A stretch of DNA of 64,000 nt from Actinomycetota bacterium (GTDB taxonomy: Bacteria > Actinomycetota > Actinomycetes > Nanopelagicales > Nanopelagicaceae). This document shows, in pieces, positions 27,128 to 36,190 of this stretch. The stretch is taken from positions 1 to 64,000 of the forward strand of contig CANBSP010000006.1 in assembly GCA_947372165.1 (NCBI GenBank), read 5' to 3'. Position 1 is the stretch's first letter. Each line of letters begins with the position of its first letter. The translations under genes were made by a program, and so were the position numbers. Under the pieces are notes generated by a model that was not told the DNA's origin, did not search any database, and saw only the letters and a list, made by a program, of their open reading frames with translations.

Positions 27128-27134
27128 TAGGCTA
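27128..27134. promoter_or_regulatory. Bidirectional -10 element TAGGCTA between menE and menB
   Basis: On the plus strand TAGGCT (27128-27133) ends exactly 6 nt before the menB ATG. On the minus strand the overlapping TAGCCT (27129-27134) ends 9 nt before the menE ATG. One heptamer could therefore serve both directions, with only one polymerase able to use it at a time. Confidence 0.5.
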
Positions 27135-27139
27135 TCGGC

Positions 27140-28018
27140 ATGAGCAAGCCGATCAAACGCGAAGCCGGTTCCCGCACTATCCCCGCATGGGCGATAGGCG
27201 AAGGTGGCGAAAAGTTCACTGATATCCGTTATGAAGTCGCTGAAGGCATGGCGAAGATAACGATCAATCGCCCAGAGGTACGTAACGCCTTCCGACCACA
27301 GACCCTCTTTGAATTAGAACGCGCCTTTAGTTTGGCCCGAGATAACGAGCAGGTTGGCGTCATCATCTTCACGGGTGAAGGAAGCGAAGCATTCTGTTCG
27401 GGCGGAGATATCAATGTTCGTGGTGATGATGGCTACCTCGGTGATGATCCATTAGCGAAGAAGGGCATTGGTCGCCTCAATGTTCTCGATCTTCAGATTC
27501 AGATTCGTCGCTTACCAAAGCCAGTCGTCGCCATGGTCGCCGGTTGGGCGATTGGCGGCGGACATGTTCTCCATGTCGTCTGCGATCTTACGATTGCAGC
27601 AGATAACGCAAAGTTTGGTCAGACCGGACCGATGGTTGGATCTTTTGATGGTGGATATGGCGCAGGGTTGCTCGCTGCACATGTTGGCCAGAAGAAGGCG
27701 CGCGAAATTTGGTTCCTCTGTCGCCAATACGACGCAGCTGAAGCACTTGATATGGGATTAGTAAATACAGTTGTTCCGGTTGCCGAACTTGAAGCCGAGA
27801 CTGTCTCATGGTGTCGCGAAATGTTGCGTCACTCACCAATGGCCCTTCGCCTCTTAAAAGCTGGCCTCAATGCCGCCGATGATGGCCTTGCTGGTGTGCA
27901 ACAACTTGCTGGCGATGCAACCTTGCTCTTCTACATGTCAGAAGAGGGGCAAGAAGGTCGTAACGCCTATCAAGAGAAGCGCGAACCAGATTTCAGTAAG
28001 TTCCCTAAGCGCCCGTAA
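27140..28018 (+). CDS. menB: MenB, 1,4-dihydroxy-2-naphthoyl-CoA synthase
   Basis: The 292-residue crotonase-fold enzyme shows MenB landmarks: [14 protein letters not shown] near residues 48-61, the oxyanion-hole region [14 protein letters not shown] near 92-105, and [15 protein letters not shown] near 159-173, which belongs to the ring-closing active site. It cyclises o-succinylbenzoyl-CoA to DHNA-CoA. menC follows 5 nt later and menD overlaps menC, so menBCD form an operon from the leaderless promoter at 27128. Confidence 0.95.
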   Translation: MSKPIKREAGSRTIPAWAIGEGGEKFTDIRYEVAEGMAKITINRPEVRNAFRPQTLFELERAFSLARDNEQVGVIIFTGEGSEAFCSGGDINVRGDDGYLGDDPLAKKGIGRLNVLDLQIQIRRLPKPVVAMVAGWAIGGGHVLHVVCDLTIAADNAKFGQTGPMVGSFDGGYGAGLLAAHVGQKKAREIWFLCRQYDAAEALDMGLVNTVVPVAELEAETVSWCREMLRHSPMALRLLKAGLNAADDGLAGVQQLAGDATLLFYMSEEGQEGRNAYQEKREPDFSKFPKRP

Positions 28019-28023
28019 TCGTT

Positions 28024-29007
28024 ATGAACTTCCCCGCCGAACTCCTGAGGGATTTCACCGTGCTCTCCATTCCGATGAAGGCACGCTTTCGAGGAATTGA
28101 TCACCGAGAAGTCACACTCTTTCGCGGTGATGCCGGCTGGAGTGAGTTCTCACCATTTGTGGAATATGACGCAGCCGAATCAAGTACCTGGTTAAAAGCA
28201 GCGTTGGAGAATGCTTATAAGCCTTGGCCCGAACTCTTTCGCGAGAGCATAGAAGTTAACGCCACCCTTCCTGTGGTCCCGGTAGATCGTGTCCCCGAAA
28301 TCCTTGCGCGCTTTCCTGGCTGCACAACAGTCAAAATTAAGGTCGATGATTTCGAGAATGGTGCCGAGCTCGTTGAGGCGACGTTGGATTATCTGCCAGA
28401 TGCGAAGATCCGACTCGATGTCAACGGTGGTTGGACCCTTGAAGAAGCGCTCTTGCATCTCTATGACTACAACCTTCGCTTCGGTGCGATCTTTGAATAT
28501 ATCGAACAACCGTGCGCTGCACTTGATGACCTCAAGAAGTTAAAGCGCGAAGTGCCCTTCAAAATTGCAGTCGATGAAGGAATTCGAAAGCATCTTGATG
28601 CACAGATGGAACTCATGGATCACTATGCAGATATCGCAATTCTGAAATGGGCACCAGTCGGCGGTATCGAGGCGGCACATCAACTTGCTAGCAGAATTGG
28701 CTTACCAGTTGTTATTTCAAGTGCGCTAGAAACTGGAATCGGTATCAGTGCGAGTCTGGCACTCGCCGCATCTTTCCCACAGCTTGATTATGCCTGCGGT
28801 CTCGGGACGGTCTCACTTTTAGAATCTGATATTTGCGAACCTGCACTCGTACCGATCGATGGTCGAATCGAAGTACGTCGACCAGAACCAGTGCCAGCAC
28901 TCTTGGCAAAGTACCAAGCTGCGCCAGAGCGCGTAGAGTGGTGGCGTAAACGGATCACCGATATTTGGGGCGATGAAAGTTTTCAGGAAGGGGGCGAGTG
29001 GTTATGA
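28024..29007 (+). CDS. menC: MenC, o-succinylbenzoate synthase
   Basis: The 327-residue enolase-superfamily protein shows catalytic lysines in TVKIKVDD (K104/K106), metal ligands D132 (RLDVNGGW), E161 (YIEQP) and D184 (AVDEG), and the second catalytic lysine K208 in ILKWAP. It dehydrates SHCHC to o-succinylbenzoate. It starts 5 nt after menB and its TGA overlaps the menD ATG. Confidence 0.92.
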   Translation: MNFPAELLRDFTVLSIPMKARFRGIDHREVTLFRGDAGWSEFSPFVEYDAAESSTWLKAALENAYKPWPELFRESIEVNATLPVVPVDRVPEILARFPGCTTVKIKVDDFENGAELVEATLDYLPDAKIRLDVNGGWTLEEALLHLYDYNLRFGAIFEYIEQPCAALDDLKKLKREVPFKIAVDEGIRKHLDAQMELMDHYADIAILKWAPVGGIEAAHQLASRIGLPVVISSALETGIGISASLALAASFPQLDYACGLGTVSLLESDICEPALVPIDGRIEVRRPEPVPALLAKYQAAPERVEWWRKRITDIWGDESFQEGGEWL

Positions 29008-30581
29008 GCATGAACGCAACCACGTTAGCCCGAGCCACGGTTCGTGAATTACTCGAACTTGGAATCTGTGATTTCATTATTTCACCAGGATCTCGGAATG
29101 CACCGTTAACTATCGCAGTCTATGAAGCGGCTCAAGCAGGTTTGGCCGATCTCCACACTCGGTTAGATGAACGCGGGGCAGCCTTTTATGCACTCGGTGT
29201 CGCAAAGGCCAGCGGTCAGTATGCGGTCGTCATATGCACCAGTGGTACGGCGGTTGCTAACTATCATCCTGCTGCGCTTGAGGCTTTTCACTCTGATATC
29301 AATGTCCTCTTTCTCACTGCAGATCGTCCAGCGAGGTTGCGCAATACCGGTGCCAACCAGACCACCTTGCAAGATGGCATCTTGGCTCCGATCGAAACTT
29401 TCGATTCAGCTGCGCCACTCGAACTCTCAGAGATTCTTACTGGGGGGCCAGCCCATATCAATCTGCAATTTGATGAACCATTGTTGAGTAATGATGAGAG
29501 CAATTGGCTCGACGGCTTTGCGTTAAGAGATCAAGAGCGTGAAGAAGAATCCCGTACGAATATCGACCTAGCCCCTGCTGGCGTACTTGTAGTCGGACAT
29601 GATCGCGCTGGTCTCTCGGTAGAAGCGATTGAAGAGTTTGCAGATATTCTCGATTGGCCAGTGATCGCCGAAGATCCACTTTCATTCCCGTCATCACTTG
29701 CCCACGCTTCACTCTTCTTAGCTGATGAAGTTATCCGCGGTGCATTGCAGACCAAAGAGGTCATCATTATTGGCCGGACCACCCTCTCTCGCAGCATTAA
29801 CTCATTTATCTCCGAAGCTGATCGAATTATCGTGGTTGATCCGCGGACGGAATATGTTGATATTGATCGAAGCGCTGACCTGGTACTCACACACCTTCCT
29901 CACATCACCAAGCATTCGACGCCAATCGAGTGGAGCACTCTTTGGGAGAAGGCGGCGCTTTCAGCACATGCCATCTTGCCTAAGAATGCGCCATGGAGTG
30001 AACAGAGCGCCCTTCGAAAGATCACGGCTGACATCCTTGATGAATCTGCGCTCTTCATTGGATCCTCTCGGCCAATCCGAGATATTGAAGGCTTTGCAAC
30101 ACCGCGCTCTGGATTGAGTGTCTTTGCTAATCGAGGTCTAGCTGGAATCGATGGAAATATTGCAACCGCTTTTGGTATCGCCAGCAGATTTGAACGCACC
30201 TATGCCATCGTTGGCGATCTCACCTTCTTGCACGATATTTCGGCCCTGGTAAACCCGGTGACCGATAACCTCACCATCTTCGTCGTCGATAACAATGGTG
30301 GTGGAATTTTCTCAACTCTGCCGCAAGCGGGAGTAAAAGGTTTCGATGAGATATTCGGGACTCCGCATGACCACGATCTTGCAAAGATCATTAGTGGTTT
30401 CGGAGTACCAGTCGTACGAGTGAAGAGTGAGAGCGACCTCGGCCACATCATCGCATCACAAGAGGATGGACTTCACTGCGTGGTGGTAGAGGTGCCAAGT
30501 CGAGGAGAGAATGCCGCAGAGTTAAAGAAGCTGTATCAGAGTGTTGCGAGTGCCGTCCGCATCGGAATTAACTTAGCCTGA
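29004..30581 (+). CDS. menD: MenD, SEPHCHC synthase (ThDP enzyme)
   Basis: I chose the ATG at 29004, giving 525 residues, because it forms an ATGA overlap with the menC stop and follows a GGAAGGGGG sequence. A GTG at 28998 and an ATG at 29010 are alternatives. The N-terminal domain has the conserved ISPGSRNAPLT; the C-terminal domain has the ThDP motif from GDLTFLHD to VVDNNGGGIF. The enzyme condenses isochorismate with 2-oxoglutarate. The 3' end overlaps the convergent isochorismate synthase gene by 46 bp. Confidence 0.93.
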   Translation: MSMNATTLARATVRELLELGICDFIISPGSRNAPLTIAVYEAAQAGLADLHTRLDERGAAFYALGVAKASGQYAVVICTSGTAVANYHPAALEAFHSDINVLFLTADRPARLRNTGANQTTLQDGILAPIETFDSAAPLELSEILTGGPAHINLQFDEPLLSNDESNWLDGFALRDQEREEESRTNIDLAPAGVLVVGHDRAGLSVEAIEEFADILDWPVIAEDPLSFPSSLAHASLFLADEVIRGALQTKEVIIIGRTTLSRSINSFISEADRIIVVDPRTEYVDIDRSADLVLTHLPHITKHSTPIEWSTLWEKAALSAHAILPKNAPWSEQSALRKITADILDESALFIGSSRPIRDIEGFATPRSGLSVFANRGLAGIDGNIATAFGIASRFERTYAIVGDLTFLHDISALVNPVTDNLTIFVVDNNGGGIFSTLPQAGVKGFDEIFGTPHDHDLAKIISGFGVPVVRVKSESDLGHIIASQEDGLHCVVVEVPSRGENAAELKKLYQSVASAVRIGINLA

Positions 30582-31765
30582 CTTTCGGCAAGCTCATCTG
30601 CCGGATTTGAGCCGGCGACAATTCCACAGCCGGCGAAGATTCGAACGCTATCCCCGGAGTCGTTGATCAGGCCGCACCGAAGCGCGATACCTATCTCACC
30701 ATCTCCGCGTGCATCAATCCAACCAACTGGGCCGGCGTAGCGACCACGCGACATGCCTTCGAGGTCGGTGATCAAATCTTTCGCCTTAGAAGTTGGAGTT
30801 CCGCAGACAGCAGCAGAGGGATGAAGCGCTTTAATTAACGTGAAGATATCTGCGTGAGATGCACTCTCATTGACCACACCGGTCACATCAGTTGCCAAGT
30901 GCATAACATTGGCAAGGTGCAAGACAAACGGGGAGTCGGGCACATTTGTTGATGAGCAGTATGGAGCAAGCGCTTCTGCGACCGATCGCACGGCATATTC
31001 GTGCTCTTCTAAATCTTTCGATGACTTGGCAAGTGATCCAGCAAGAGCGAGATCTGCCGATTCATTTCCCGTCTTTCGGATAGTGCCAGCGAGCACTCTC
31101 GATGTGACGAGTGATTTACTTAAGCGAACGAGTAGCTCGGGCGTTGCACCGATGAGATTCTCAATGAGAAAGACCCATGTGGATGGATATTGATTCTCTA
31201 AGAGTTGAAGTAAACGTTGAGTATTGATCGGTTGATCACTGTGAACGACGTTATCGCGGGCGAGGACAACCTTTTCTAGATCGCCAGATTTGATATGTGA
31301 GATCGCGCCATCGACCCGAGCCATCCATTCGGTATCTGAGAGTGCACCACCGGAATAGGTCAGAGCCGGAGAAGATTCTTCGGATGTAAATGCTCTGATT
31401 TTTGGCTGTGGGCCATCACCGATCCAAGTGATCCACGAACTCTTACCCTTGCGACCAACAATGATCTGCGGAATAACGAGTTCAGAGCCATCATTCTCAT
31501 CAAATGCGAATGAGGTAAAGAGAATGGGGCCAGTCCCTGATCCGTGGACATTATTCTCGATCGCAAGTTGTGAACGTTGCTCCATCCACCATTTCGATGC
31601 CTCATTGAAGCGATCGGGTCCGGTGAGAATCTGGCGGGCATAAGAACCGAAGCCGATCAGTCCTTCACCACCACGAATCCAGGAGGCCGTGAGATCAAAG
31701 TCAGTACGAATCGCGGAGAGGTCTGGGTGCTCGCCCAAGATCTCGGTCGTGATACGTGTAGACAT
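30536..31765 (-). CDS. menF: Isochorismate synthase (MenF/EntC family)
   Basis: The 409-residue chorismate-binding enzyme has the general-base lysine segment HIKSGDLEKVVLARDNVV near 175-192, HPSAAVCGTP near 312-321 and the C-terminal GRYAGPVGWIDARGDGEIG. These match isochorismate synthases rather than anthranilate synthase. It feeds MenD, whose gene it faces tail to tail with a 46-bp coding overlap. The pathway context supports MenF; a salicylate or siderophore role is unlikely without partner genes. Confidence 0.88.
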   Translation of the reverse strand: MSTRITTEILGEHPDLSAIRTDFDLTASWIRGGEGLIGFGSYARQILTGPDRFNEASKWWMEQRSQLAIENNVHGSGTGPILFTSFAFDENDGSELVIPQIIVGRKGKSSWITWIGDGPQPKIRAFTSEESSPALTYSGGALSDTEWMARVDGAISHIKSGDLEKVVLARDNVVHSDQPINTQRLLQLLENQYPSTWVFLIENLIGATPELLVRLSKSLVTSRVLAGTIRKTGNESADLALAGSLAKSSKDLEEHEYAVRSVAEALAPYCSSTNVPDSPFVLHLANVMHLATDVTGVVNESASHADIFTLIKALHPSAAVCGTPTSKAKDLITDLEGMSRGRYAGPVGWIDARGDGEIGIALRCGLINDSGDSVRIFAGCGIVAGSNPADELAESQAKLIPMRTALATL

Positions 31766-31881
31766 ACAGAGGAGTTAAGCGGGTTTACGCCTTCGTGACA
31801 AAACGAAAATACCCACGATTGGCGAAATAAGCCGTGAATCTACGCTCGGCCCTAAAAGTTGTGTGAAAAGCCCACTGGGAC

Positions 31882-31887
31882 GAGAAT
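31882..31887 (+). promoter_or_regulatory. Weak -10-like hexamer GAGAAT 6 nt before ubiE
   Basis: GAGAAT ends 6 nt before the GTG start of ubiE. It lacks the first T of the TANNNT consensus but has the A at position 2, the final T and the same spacing as the other leaderless promoters. The rest of the 128-bp menF-ubiE divergent spacer holds no gene that I can see. Confidence 0.35.
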
Positions 31888-31893
31888 ATCTGC

Positions 31894-32589
31894 GTGAGTA
31901 ATGCAGCCGATCTCAACAAGGATCCCGAAGAAGTCGCATCGATGTTTGATGGCGTCGCAAAGCGATATGACTTCCTCAATGATCTATTAAGTCTTGGTCG
32001 CACCAAGGCCTGGCGAAAAGTCGTTACCTCGATCATCAATCCAAAGCCAGGAATGAAGATTCTTGATATTGCAGCTGGAACCGGTTCATCCTCCCGCCCC
32101 CTCGCAGATAAGGGCGCCGATGTCATCTCCCTTGATTTCTCAGCTGGAATGCTCGCTGCCGGACGAAAGCAGAACCCAGATCTCACCTTTATCCAAGGTG
32201 ATGCCCTAAAGCTGCCCTTCCCAGATCAAAATTTTGATGTCACCACGATCTCCTTTGGCCTTCGGAATACCCAGAACACAGCGGCAGCCCTCGTTGAGGC
32301 CTATCGAGTCACAAAGGTTGGCGGCAAGATCGTGATCGCCGAATTTAGCCACCCAACAAATCCGCTCTTCCGCCTTATCTATATGCGCTACCTGATGCGG
32401 GCACTCCCAGTCTTGGCGAAGAAGATCGCCTCCAACCCCGAGGCGTACATCTACCTCGCCCAATCGATCCAGGCTTGGCCAAATCAGAAGGCGCTGGCGA
32501 AGATTATGGAGGGGGCCGGTTGGAGCAAGGTCGCTTGGCAGGACCTCACCCTTGGCATCGTTGCGGTCCATATCGGCCAGCGTTCTTAA
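31894..32589 (+). CDS. ubiE: UbiE/MenG, demethylmenaquinone methyltransferase
   Basis: The 231-residue class I SAM methyltransferase starts at GTG. Signature regions are MFDGVAKRYDFLNDLLSLG near 18-36, motif I ILDIAAGTGSSSRPLA near 55-70 and VTTISFGLRNTQN near 118-130, all typical of UbiE/MenG. It makes the last methylation step to menaquinone. It lies directly upstream of the complex I operon, whose electron acceptor is its product, but nuoA has its own promoter candidate. Confidence 0.93.
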   Translation: MSNAADLNKDPEEVASMFDGVAKRYDFLNDLLSLGRTKAWRKVVTSIINPKPGMKILDIAAGTGSSSRPLADKGADVISLDFSAGMLAAGRKQNPDLTFIQGDALKLPFPDQNFDVTTISFGLRNTQNTAAALVEAYRVTKVGGKIVIAEFSHPTNPLFRLIYMRYLMRALPVLAKKIASNPEAYIYLAQSIQAWPNQKALAKIMEGAGWSKVAWQDLTLGIVAVHIGQRS

Positions 32590-32621
32590 GGCCCCTCTGT
32601 GTTCGACCTCGATCTAAAAAA

Positions 32622-32637
32622 TGTGGCCTGCGCCACA
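32622..32637 (+). promoter_or_regulatory. Inverted repeat abutting the nuoA -35 box (possible operator)
   Basis: TGTGGC, a 4-nt loop (CTGC) and GCCACA form a perfect 6-bp dyad that ends directly before the -35 hexamer of the nuo promoter. The A-run lies upstream of it, so it is not a plus-strand terminator. Confidence 0.45.
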
Positions 32638-32665
32638 GTGACAATAGCCCTCTAACGCATAGACT
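32638..32665 (+). promoter_or_regulatory. nuo operon promoter (GTGACA, 16 bp, TAGACT)
   Basis: GTGACA (32638-32643) matches the -35 consensus at 5 of 6 positions. TAGACT (32660-32665) is a TANNNT -10 box after a 16-bp spacer. The -10 ends 9 nt before the nuoA ATG, so the leader would be only about 2-3 nt. Confidence 0.6.
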
Positions 32666-32674
32666 TTCAGCGTC

Positions 32675-33034
32675 ATGAATCTCTATATCCCGATTCTTGT
32701 TATAGGCGCAGTTGGATTTGGTTTCGCCGCCTTCTCTGTCGCCATCGCCGCAATTACTGGGCCAAAGCGCTACAACCGCGCTAAATCCGAAGCCTATGAA
32801 TGCGGTATCGAGCCATCTCCACAAGCAGCTGGTGGCGGTCGTTTCCCGGTGAAGTACTTCCTCACTGCGATGCTCTTCATCGTCTTTGATATTGAAATCG
32901 TCTTCCTCTATCCATGGGCTGTCACCTTCGACAAGCTCGGACTCTTTGGTCTCGTTGAAATGGTGATCTTTATCCTCACCGTCTTTGTTGCCTATGCCTA
33001 TGTCTGGCGCCGCGGTGGATTGGAATGGGATTAA
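32675..33034 (+). CDS. nuoA: NuoA, complex I membrane subunit
   Basis: The 119-residue protein has three membrane helices with the NuoA landmarks YECGIEPSP (near 44-52) and FDIEIVFLYPWA (near 72-83). It belongs to the membrane arm beside the quinone chamber. It is the first of 14 subunit genes in canonical order and is followed by nuoB after 3 nt. Confidence 0.95.
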   Translation: MNLYIPILVIGAVGFGFAAFSVAIAAITGPKRYNRAKSEAYECGIEPSPQAAGGGRFPVKYFLTAMLFIVFDIEIVFLYPWAVTFDKLGLFGLVEMVIFILTVFVAYAYVWRRGGLEWD

Positions 33035-33037
33035 CAC

Positions 33038-33592
33038 ATGGGTCTTGAAGAGAAGTTACCTTCCGGAATAGTTCTCACATCCGTTGAGAAGCTTGCTGGT
33101 TATATGCGCAAGAGCTCACTCTGGCCTGCGACCTTCGGACTGGCCTGCTGCGCGATTGAAATGATGGCAGCTGGTGCGGGTCGTTATGACCTAGCTCGCT
33201 TTGGAATGGAAGTATTCCGCGCATCTCCTCGCCAAGCAGATCTCATGATCGTTGCTGGTCGAGTTTCAAACAAGATGGCACCAGTACTTCGTCAGATTTA
33301 TGATCAAATGGCCGCTCCAAAGTGGGTTATTGCCATGGGTGCATGCGCATCTTCGGGTGGAATGTTTAACAACTATGCGATTGTGCAAGGTGTCGATCAC
33401 ATCGTGCCAGTAGATATCTATCTACCAGGATGCCCACCACGTCCTGAAATGTTGATGGATGCGATCTTGAAGCTGCACGAAAATATCGGCGATGCCAAAC
33501 TCGGCGTCAATCGCGAACGCATCATTCGCGAGACTGAAGCTGCTGCGCTCGCTGCCAAGCCAACTCTTGAGATTAAAGGCCTGCTCGCATGA
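33038..33592 (+). CDS. nuoB: NuoB, complex I subunit carrying cluster N2
   Basis: The 184-residue protein contains the N2 [4Fe-4S] ligand motifs: tandem cysteines in [10 protein letters not shown], Cys in GACASSGG and Cys in [11 protein letters not shown]2 passes electrons to menaquinone. The stop overlaps the nuoC start by 4 nt (ATGA). Confidence 0.96.
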   Translation: MGLEEKLPSGIVLTSVEKLAGYMRKSSLWPATFGLACCAIEMMAAGAGRYDLARFGMEVFRASPRQADLMIVAGRVSNKMAPVLRQIYDQMAAPKWVIAMGACASSGGMFNNYAIVQGVDHIVPVDIYLPGCPPRPEMLMDAILKLHENIGDAKLGVNRERIIRETEAAALAAKPTLEIKGLLA

Positions 33593-34227
33593 GTGAAGAT
33601 AAGGGATCATTCGGAGTCCACGGCACCGGTGATACATCTGGATATAGCGGTTTAGTCCGCACGCAGATCACTCCGGGATCCTCAGAACGCCCATTTGGCG
33701 GATACTTTGATGATCTTGCAGATGATCTAGAACGCGCATTCCCCGCCTTTAGCGATGCGATTGAGAAGATCGTTGTTGATCGCGGCGAGCTCACACTTTA
33801 TGTAAAGCGCACACATCTCTTTGAGACTGCAATGGCGCTTCGCAACACCGAAACTCTTCGCTTTGAGATGTGCATGGGAGTTAATGGCGTGCACTATCCA
33901 GAAGAGACTGGACGCGAACTTCACGCCGTCTACTCACTCTTATCTCTCACTCACAATCGTCGCATTCGACTTGAAGTTGCCGTCCCAGATGCCGATCCAC
34001 ATCTGCCATCATTGGTTGAGGTCTGGGGCGGAATCAATTGGCACGAACGCGAGAGTTACGACATGTTCGGAATAATTTTTGATGGCCACCCAGGATTGAC
34101 TCGCATCTTGATGCCAGATGATTGGCAGGGGCATCCGCAACGAAAAGATTATCCACTGGGTGGAATTCCAATCGAATACAAGGGCGCTACAACACCACCG
34201 CCTAGTGAGAGAAGGTCATACCGATGA
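33589..34227 (+). CDS. nuoC: NuoC, complex I 30-kDa subunit
   Basis: The 212-residue hydrophilic subunit shows the 30-kDa signature [20 protein letters not shown] and the C-terminal QRKDYPLGG. The N-terminal 30 residues are a poorly structured extension. The protein binds NuoD in the connecting arm. It overlaps both neighbours by 4 nt. Confidence 0.95.
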   Translation: MSEDKGSFGVHGTGDTSGYSGLVRTQITPGSSERPFGGYFDDLADDLERAFPAFSDAIEKIVVDRGELTLYVKRTHLFETAMALRNTETLRFEMCMGVNGVHYPEETGRELHAVYSLLSLTHNRRIRLEVAVPDADPHLPSLVEVWGGINWHERESYDMFGIIFDGHPGLTRILMPDDWQGHPQRKDYPLGGIPIEYKGATTPPPSERRSYR

Positions 34228-35564
34228 CAACTCACTCTGATGCATATGCAGATTCGCGCGAGACAACTGAAGGTCGGGTCTATTCCGTCACTGGTGGCGA
34301 TTGGGATTCACTCGCAACCGAGATCGGTGCAACGAAAGAGGAACGTGTTGTCGTCAACATGGGCCCACAACACCCATCCACACACGGTGTACTTCGCATC
34401 ATTCTCGAACTTGAAGGCGAGACTGTCACTGAAGTTCGTTGCGGTATCGGATATCTCCACACCGGTATTGAGAAGAACACTGAATATCGTTCATGGACGC
34501 AAGGTGTCACTTTCGTTACCCGCATGGATTACCTTGCGCCAATCTTCAATGAGACCGCTTACTGCTTGGCAGTGGAGAAGCTCCTTGGAATAACCGATGA
34601 CATTCCAGAACGCGCCAGCGTTATTCGCGTCTTGATGATGGAACTCAACCGCATCTCTTCTCATATGGTGGCGCTCGGTACTGGAGCCCTCGAACTCGGC
34701 GCACTCTCGCCAATGATCTTCGCCTTCCGGGATCGTGAATTAGTCCTCGATCTCTTTGAGAATATCTCTGGCCTACGCATGAATATGGCCTATATCCGCC
34801 CAGGTGGGGTTGCTCAAGATATTCCTGCCGGCGCTATCCAGAAGATTCGCGAGACCGTAGATCAGTTGCGCATCAACTTTAAGGATAATGAAAAGCTCTT
34901 GGTCGGCAATACGATCTGGATGAAGCGCACCCAGAACATCGGTTACCTCGATCTAGCTGGCTGCACCACTCTTGGAATTACTGGTCCGGTACTTCGATCA
35001 ACTGGCCTGCCATGGGATCTGCGTAAGACTCAACCATATTGTGGCTATGAGAATTATGACTTCGATGTCATCACCACAGATTCTGCTGATGTCTACGGTC
35101 GCTTCCTTATTCGCATGCAAGAACTCGAACAATCACTTCGCATTGTCGAACAAGCATGTGACAAGTTAGAGAAGCTTGCAGGCCAACCTGTCATGGTTGC
35201 CGATAAGAAGATTGCCTGGCCATCACAACTCTCTGTTGGCGGCGATGGAATGGGTAACTCACTCGAACATATCCGCGAGATTATGGGAGAGTCAATGGAA
35301 TCCTTAATCCATCACTTCAAGTTAGTAACCGAAGGATTCCGAGTACCTGCTGGACAGGCATATGTTGCAGTGGAATCACCTCGCGGTGAGACCGGTGTTC
35401 ACTTGGTCTCTGATGGCGGAACTCGTCCTTACCGTGTTCACTTCCGCGAACCTTCCTTTAATAACCTGCAATCAACGTCGGCAATGTGTGAGGGCAGCAT
35501 GATTGCAGATGTGATTGGCGCAATCGCATCAATTGATCCGGTTATGGGAGGCGTAGACCGCTAA
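34224..35564 (+). CDS. nuoD: NuoD, complex I 49-kDa subunit
   Basis: The 446-residue protein carries [14 protein letters not shown] near residues 45-58, the quinone-site His/Tyr region ([10 protein letters not shown]) and the C-terminal [22 protein letters not shown]. NuoD and NuoB form the menaquinone reduction site. The TAA overlaps the nuoE ATG by one base. Confidence 0.96.
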   Translation: MTTHSDAYADSRETTEGRVYSVTGGDWDSLATEIGATKEERVVVNMGPQHPSTHGVLRIILELEGETVTEVRCGIGYLHTGIEKNTEYRSWTQGVTFVTRMDYLAPIFNETAYCLAVEKLLGITDDIPERASVIRVLMMELNRISSHMVALGTGALELGALSPMIFAFRDRELVLDLFENISGLRMNMAYIRPGGVAQDIPAGAIQKIRETVDQLRINFKDNEKLLVGNTIWMKRTQNIGYLDLAGCTTLGITGPVLRSTGLPWDLRKTQPYCGYENYDFDVITTDSADVYGRFLIRMQELEQSLRIVEQACDKLEKLAGQPVMVADKKIAWPSQLSVGGDGMGNSLEHIREIMGESMESLIHHFKLVTEGFRVPAGQAYVAVESPRGETGVHLVSDGGTRPYRVHFREPSFNNLQSTSAMCEGSMIADVIGAIASIDPVMGGVDR

Positions 35565-36190
35565 TGTGTTATTCATCAGAGCAGATCGCAATCATGGATT
35601 CGATCATTGCGCGTTATCCTCGTAAGCGTTCGGCGATTATGCCGCTTCTTCACTTTGTTCAGTCGATCTCTGGTTTCGTTACCCCAGAAGGCATCGAGAC
35701 TATTGCCGAAAAGCTAGAACTCAGCACGGCAGAAGTAACTGCTGTTTCAACCTTCTATACCCAGTACAAATCAGAGCCTGTGGGCGAGTATCACGTAGGT
35801 ATCTGTACCAACACCCTCTGCGCCGTCATGGGCGGAGATGCAATCTTTGATGCCGTCAGCGATCACCTTGATATTGCTAACGATGAGATGACAAAAGATG
35901 GCAAGGTCTCACTCGAACGTATCGAGTGCAATGCCGCTTGTGATTACGCTCCGGTTGTCATGGTGAACTGGGAGTTCTTTGATAACCAGACCGTGCAGAG
36001 CGTGAAAGATCTCGTTGATGGTGCACGTGCAGGAAATCCTCCTGCCCCAACTCGCGGACCAAAGACGCTTCGTACGTGGAAAGAGAACTCAGCTGTCCTT
36101 GCTGGACTCTCTGATGGTCTTTCAGGTGAAGGTCCATCTGCCGGAGGCCCATCACTCCTTGGTTTGAAATTATCGAAAGAGGGCAAATGA
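35564..36190 (+). CDS. nuoE: NuoE, complex I 24-kDa subunit
   Basis: The 208-residue protein has the thioredoxin-like [2Fe-2S] ligands: CTNTLC (C-x4-C) and CNAAC (C-x3-C). The last 45 residues form a Gly/Ser/Pro-rich extension beyond the core domain. NuoE pairs with NuoF in the NADH dehydrogenase module. It overlaps nuoF by 4 nt. Confidence 0.95.
   Translation: MCYSSEQIAIMDSIIARYPRKRSAIMPLLHFVQSISGFVTPEGIETIAEKLELSTAEVTAVSTFYTQYKSEPVGEYHVGICTNTLCAVMGGDAIFDAVSDHLDIANDEMTKDGKVSLERIECNAACDYAPVVMVNWEFFDNQTVQSVKDLVDGARAGNPPAPTRGPKTLRTWKENSAVLAGLSDGLSGEGPSAGGPSLLGLKLSKEGK

Noticed and set aside
29531-29890. Long antisense reading frames, here opposite menD, and similar ones elsewhere
   Set aside because: They mirror the codon bias of the real gene, lack recognisable domains and start signals, and lie wholly inside conserved genes.
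32616-32637. The hairpin before nuoA as a ubiE terminator
   Set aside because: The six A residues lie upstream of the stem. The plus strand has no T-run after it, and no minus-strand gene would use it.
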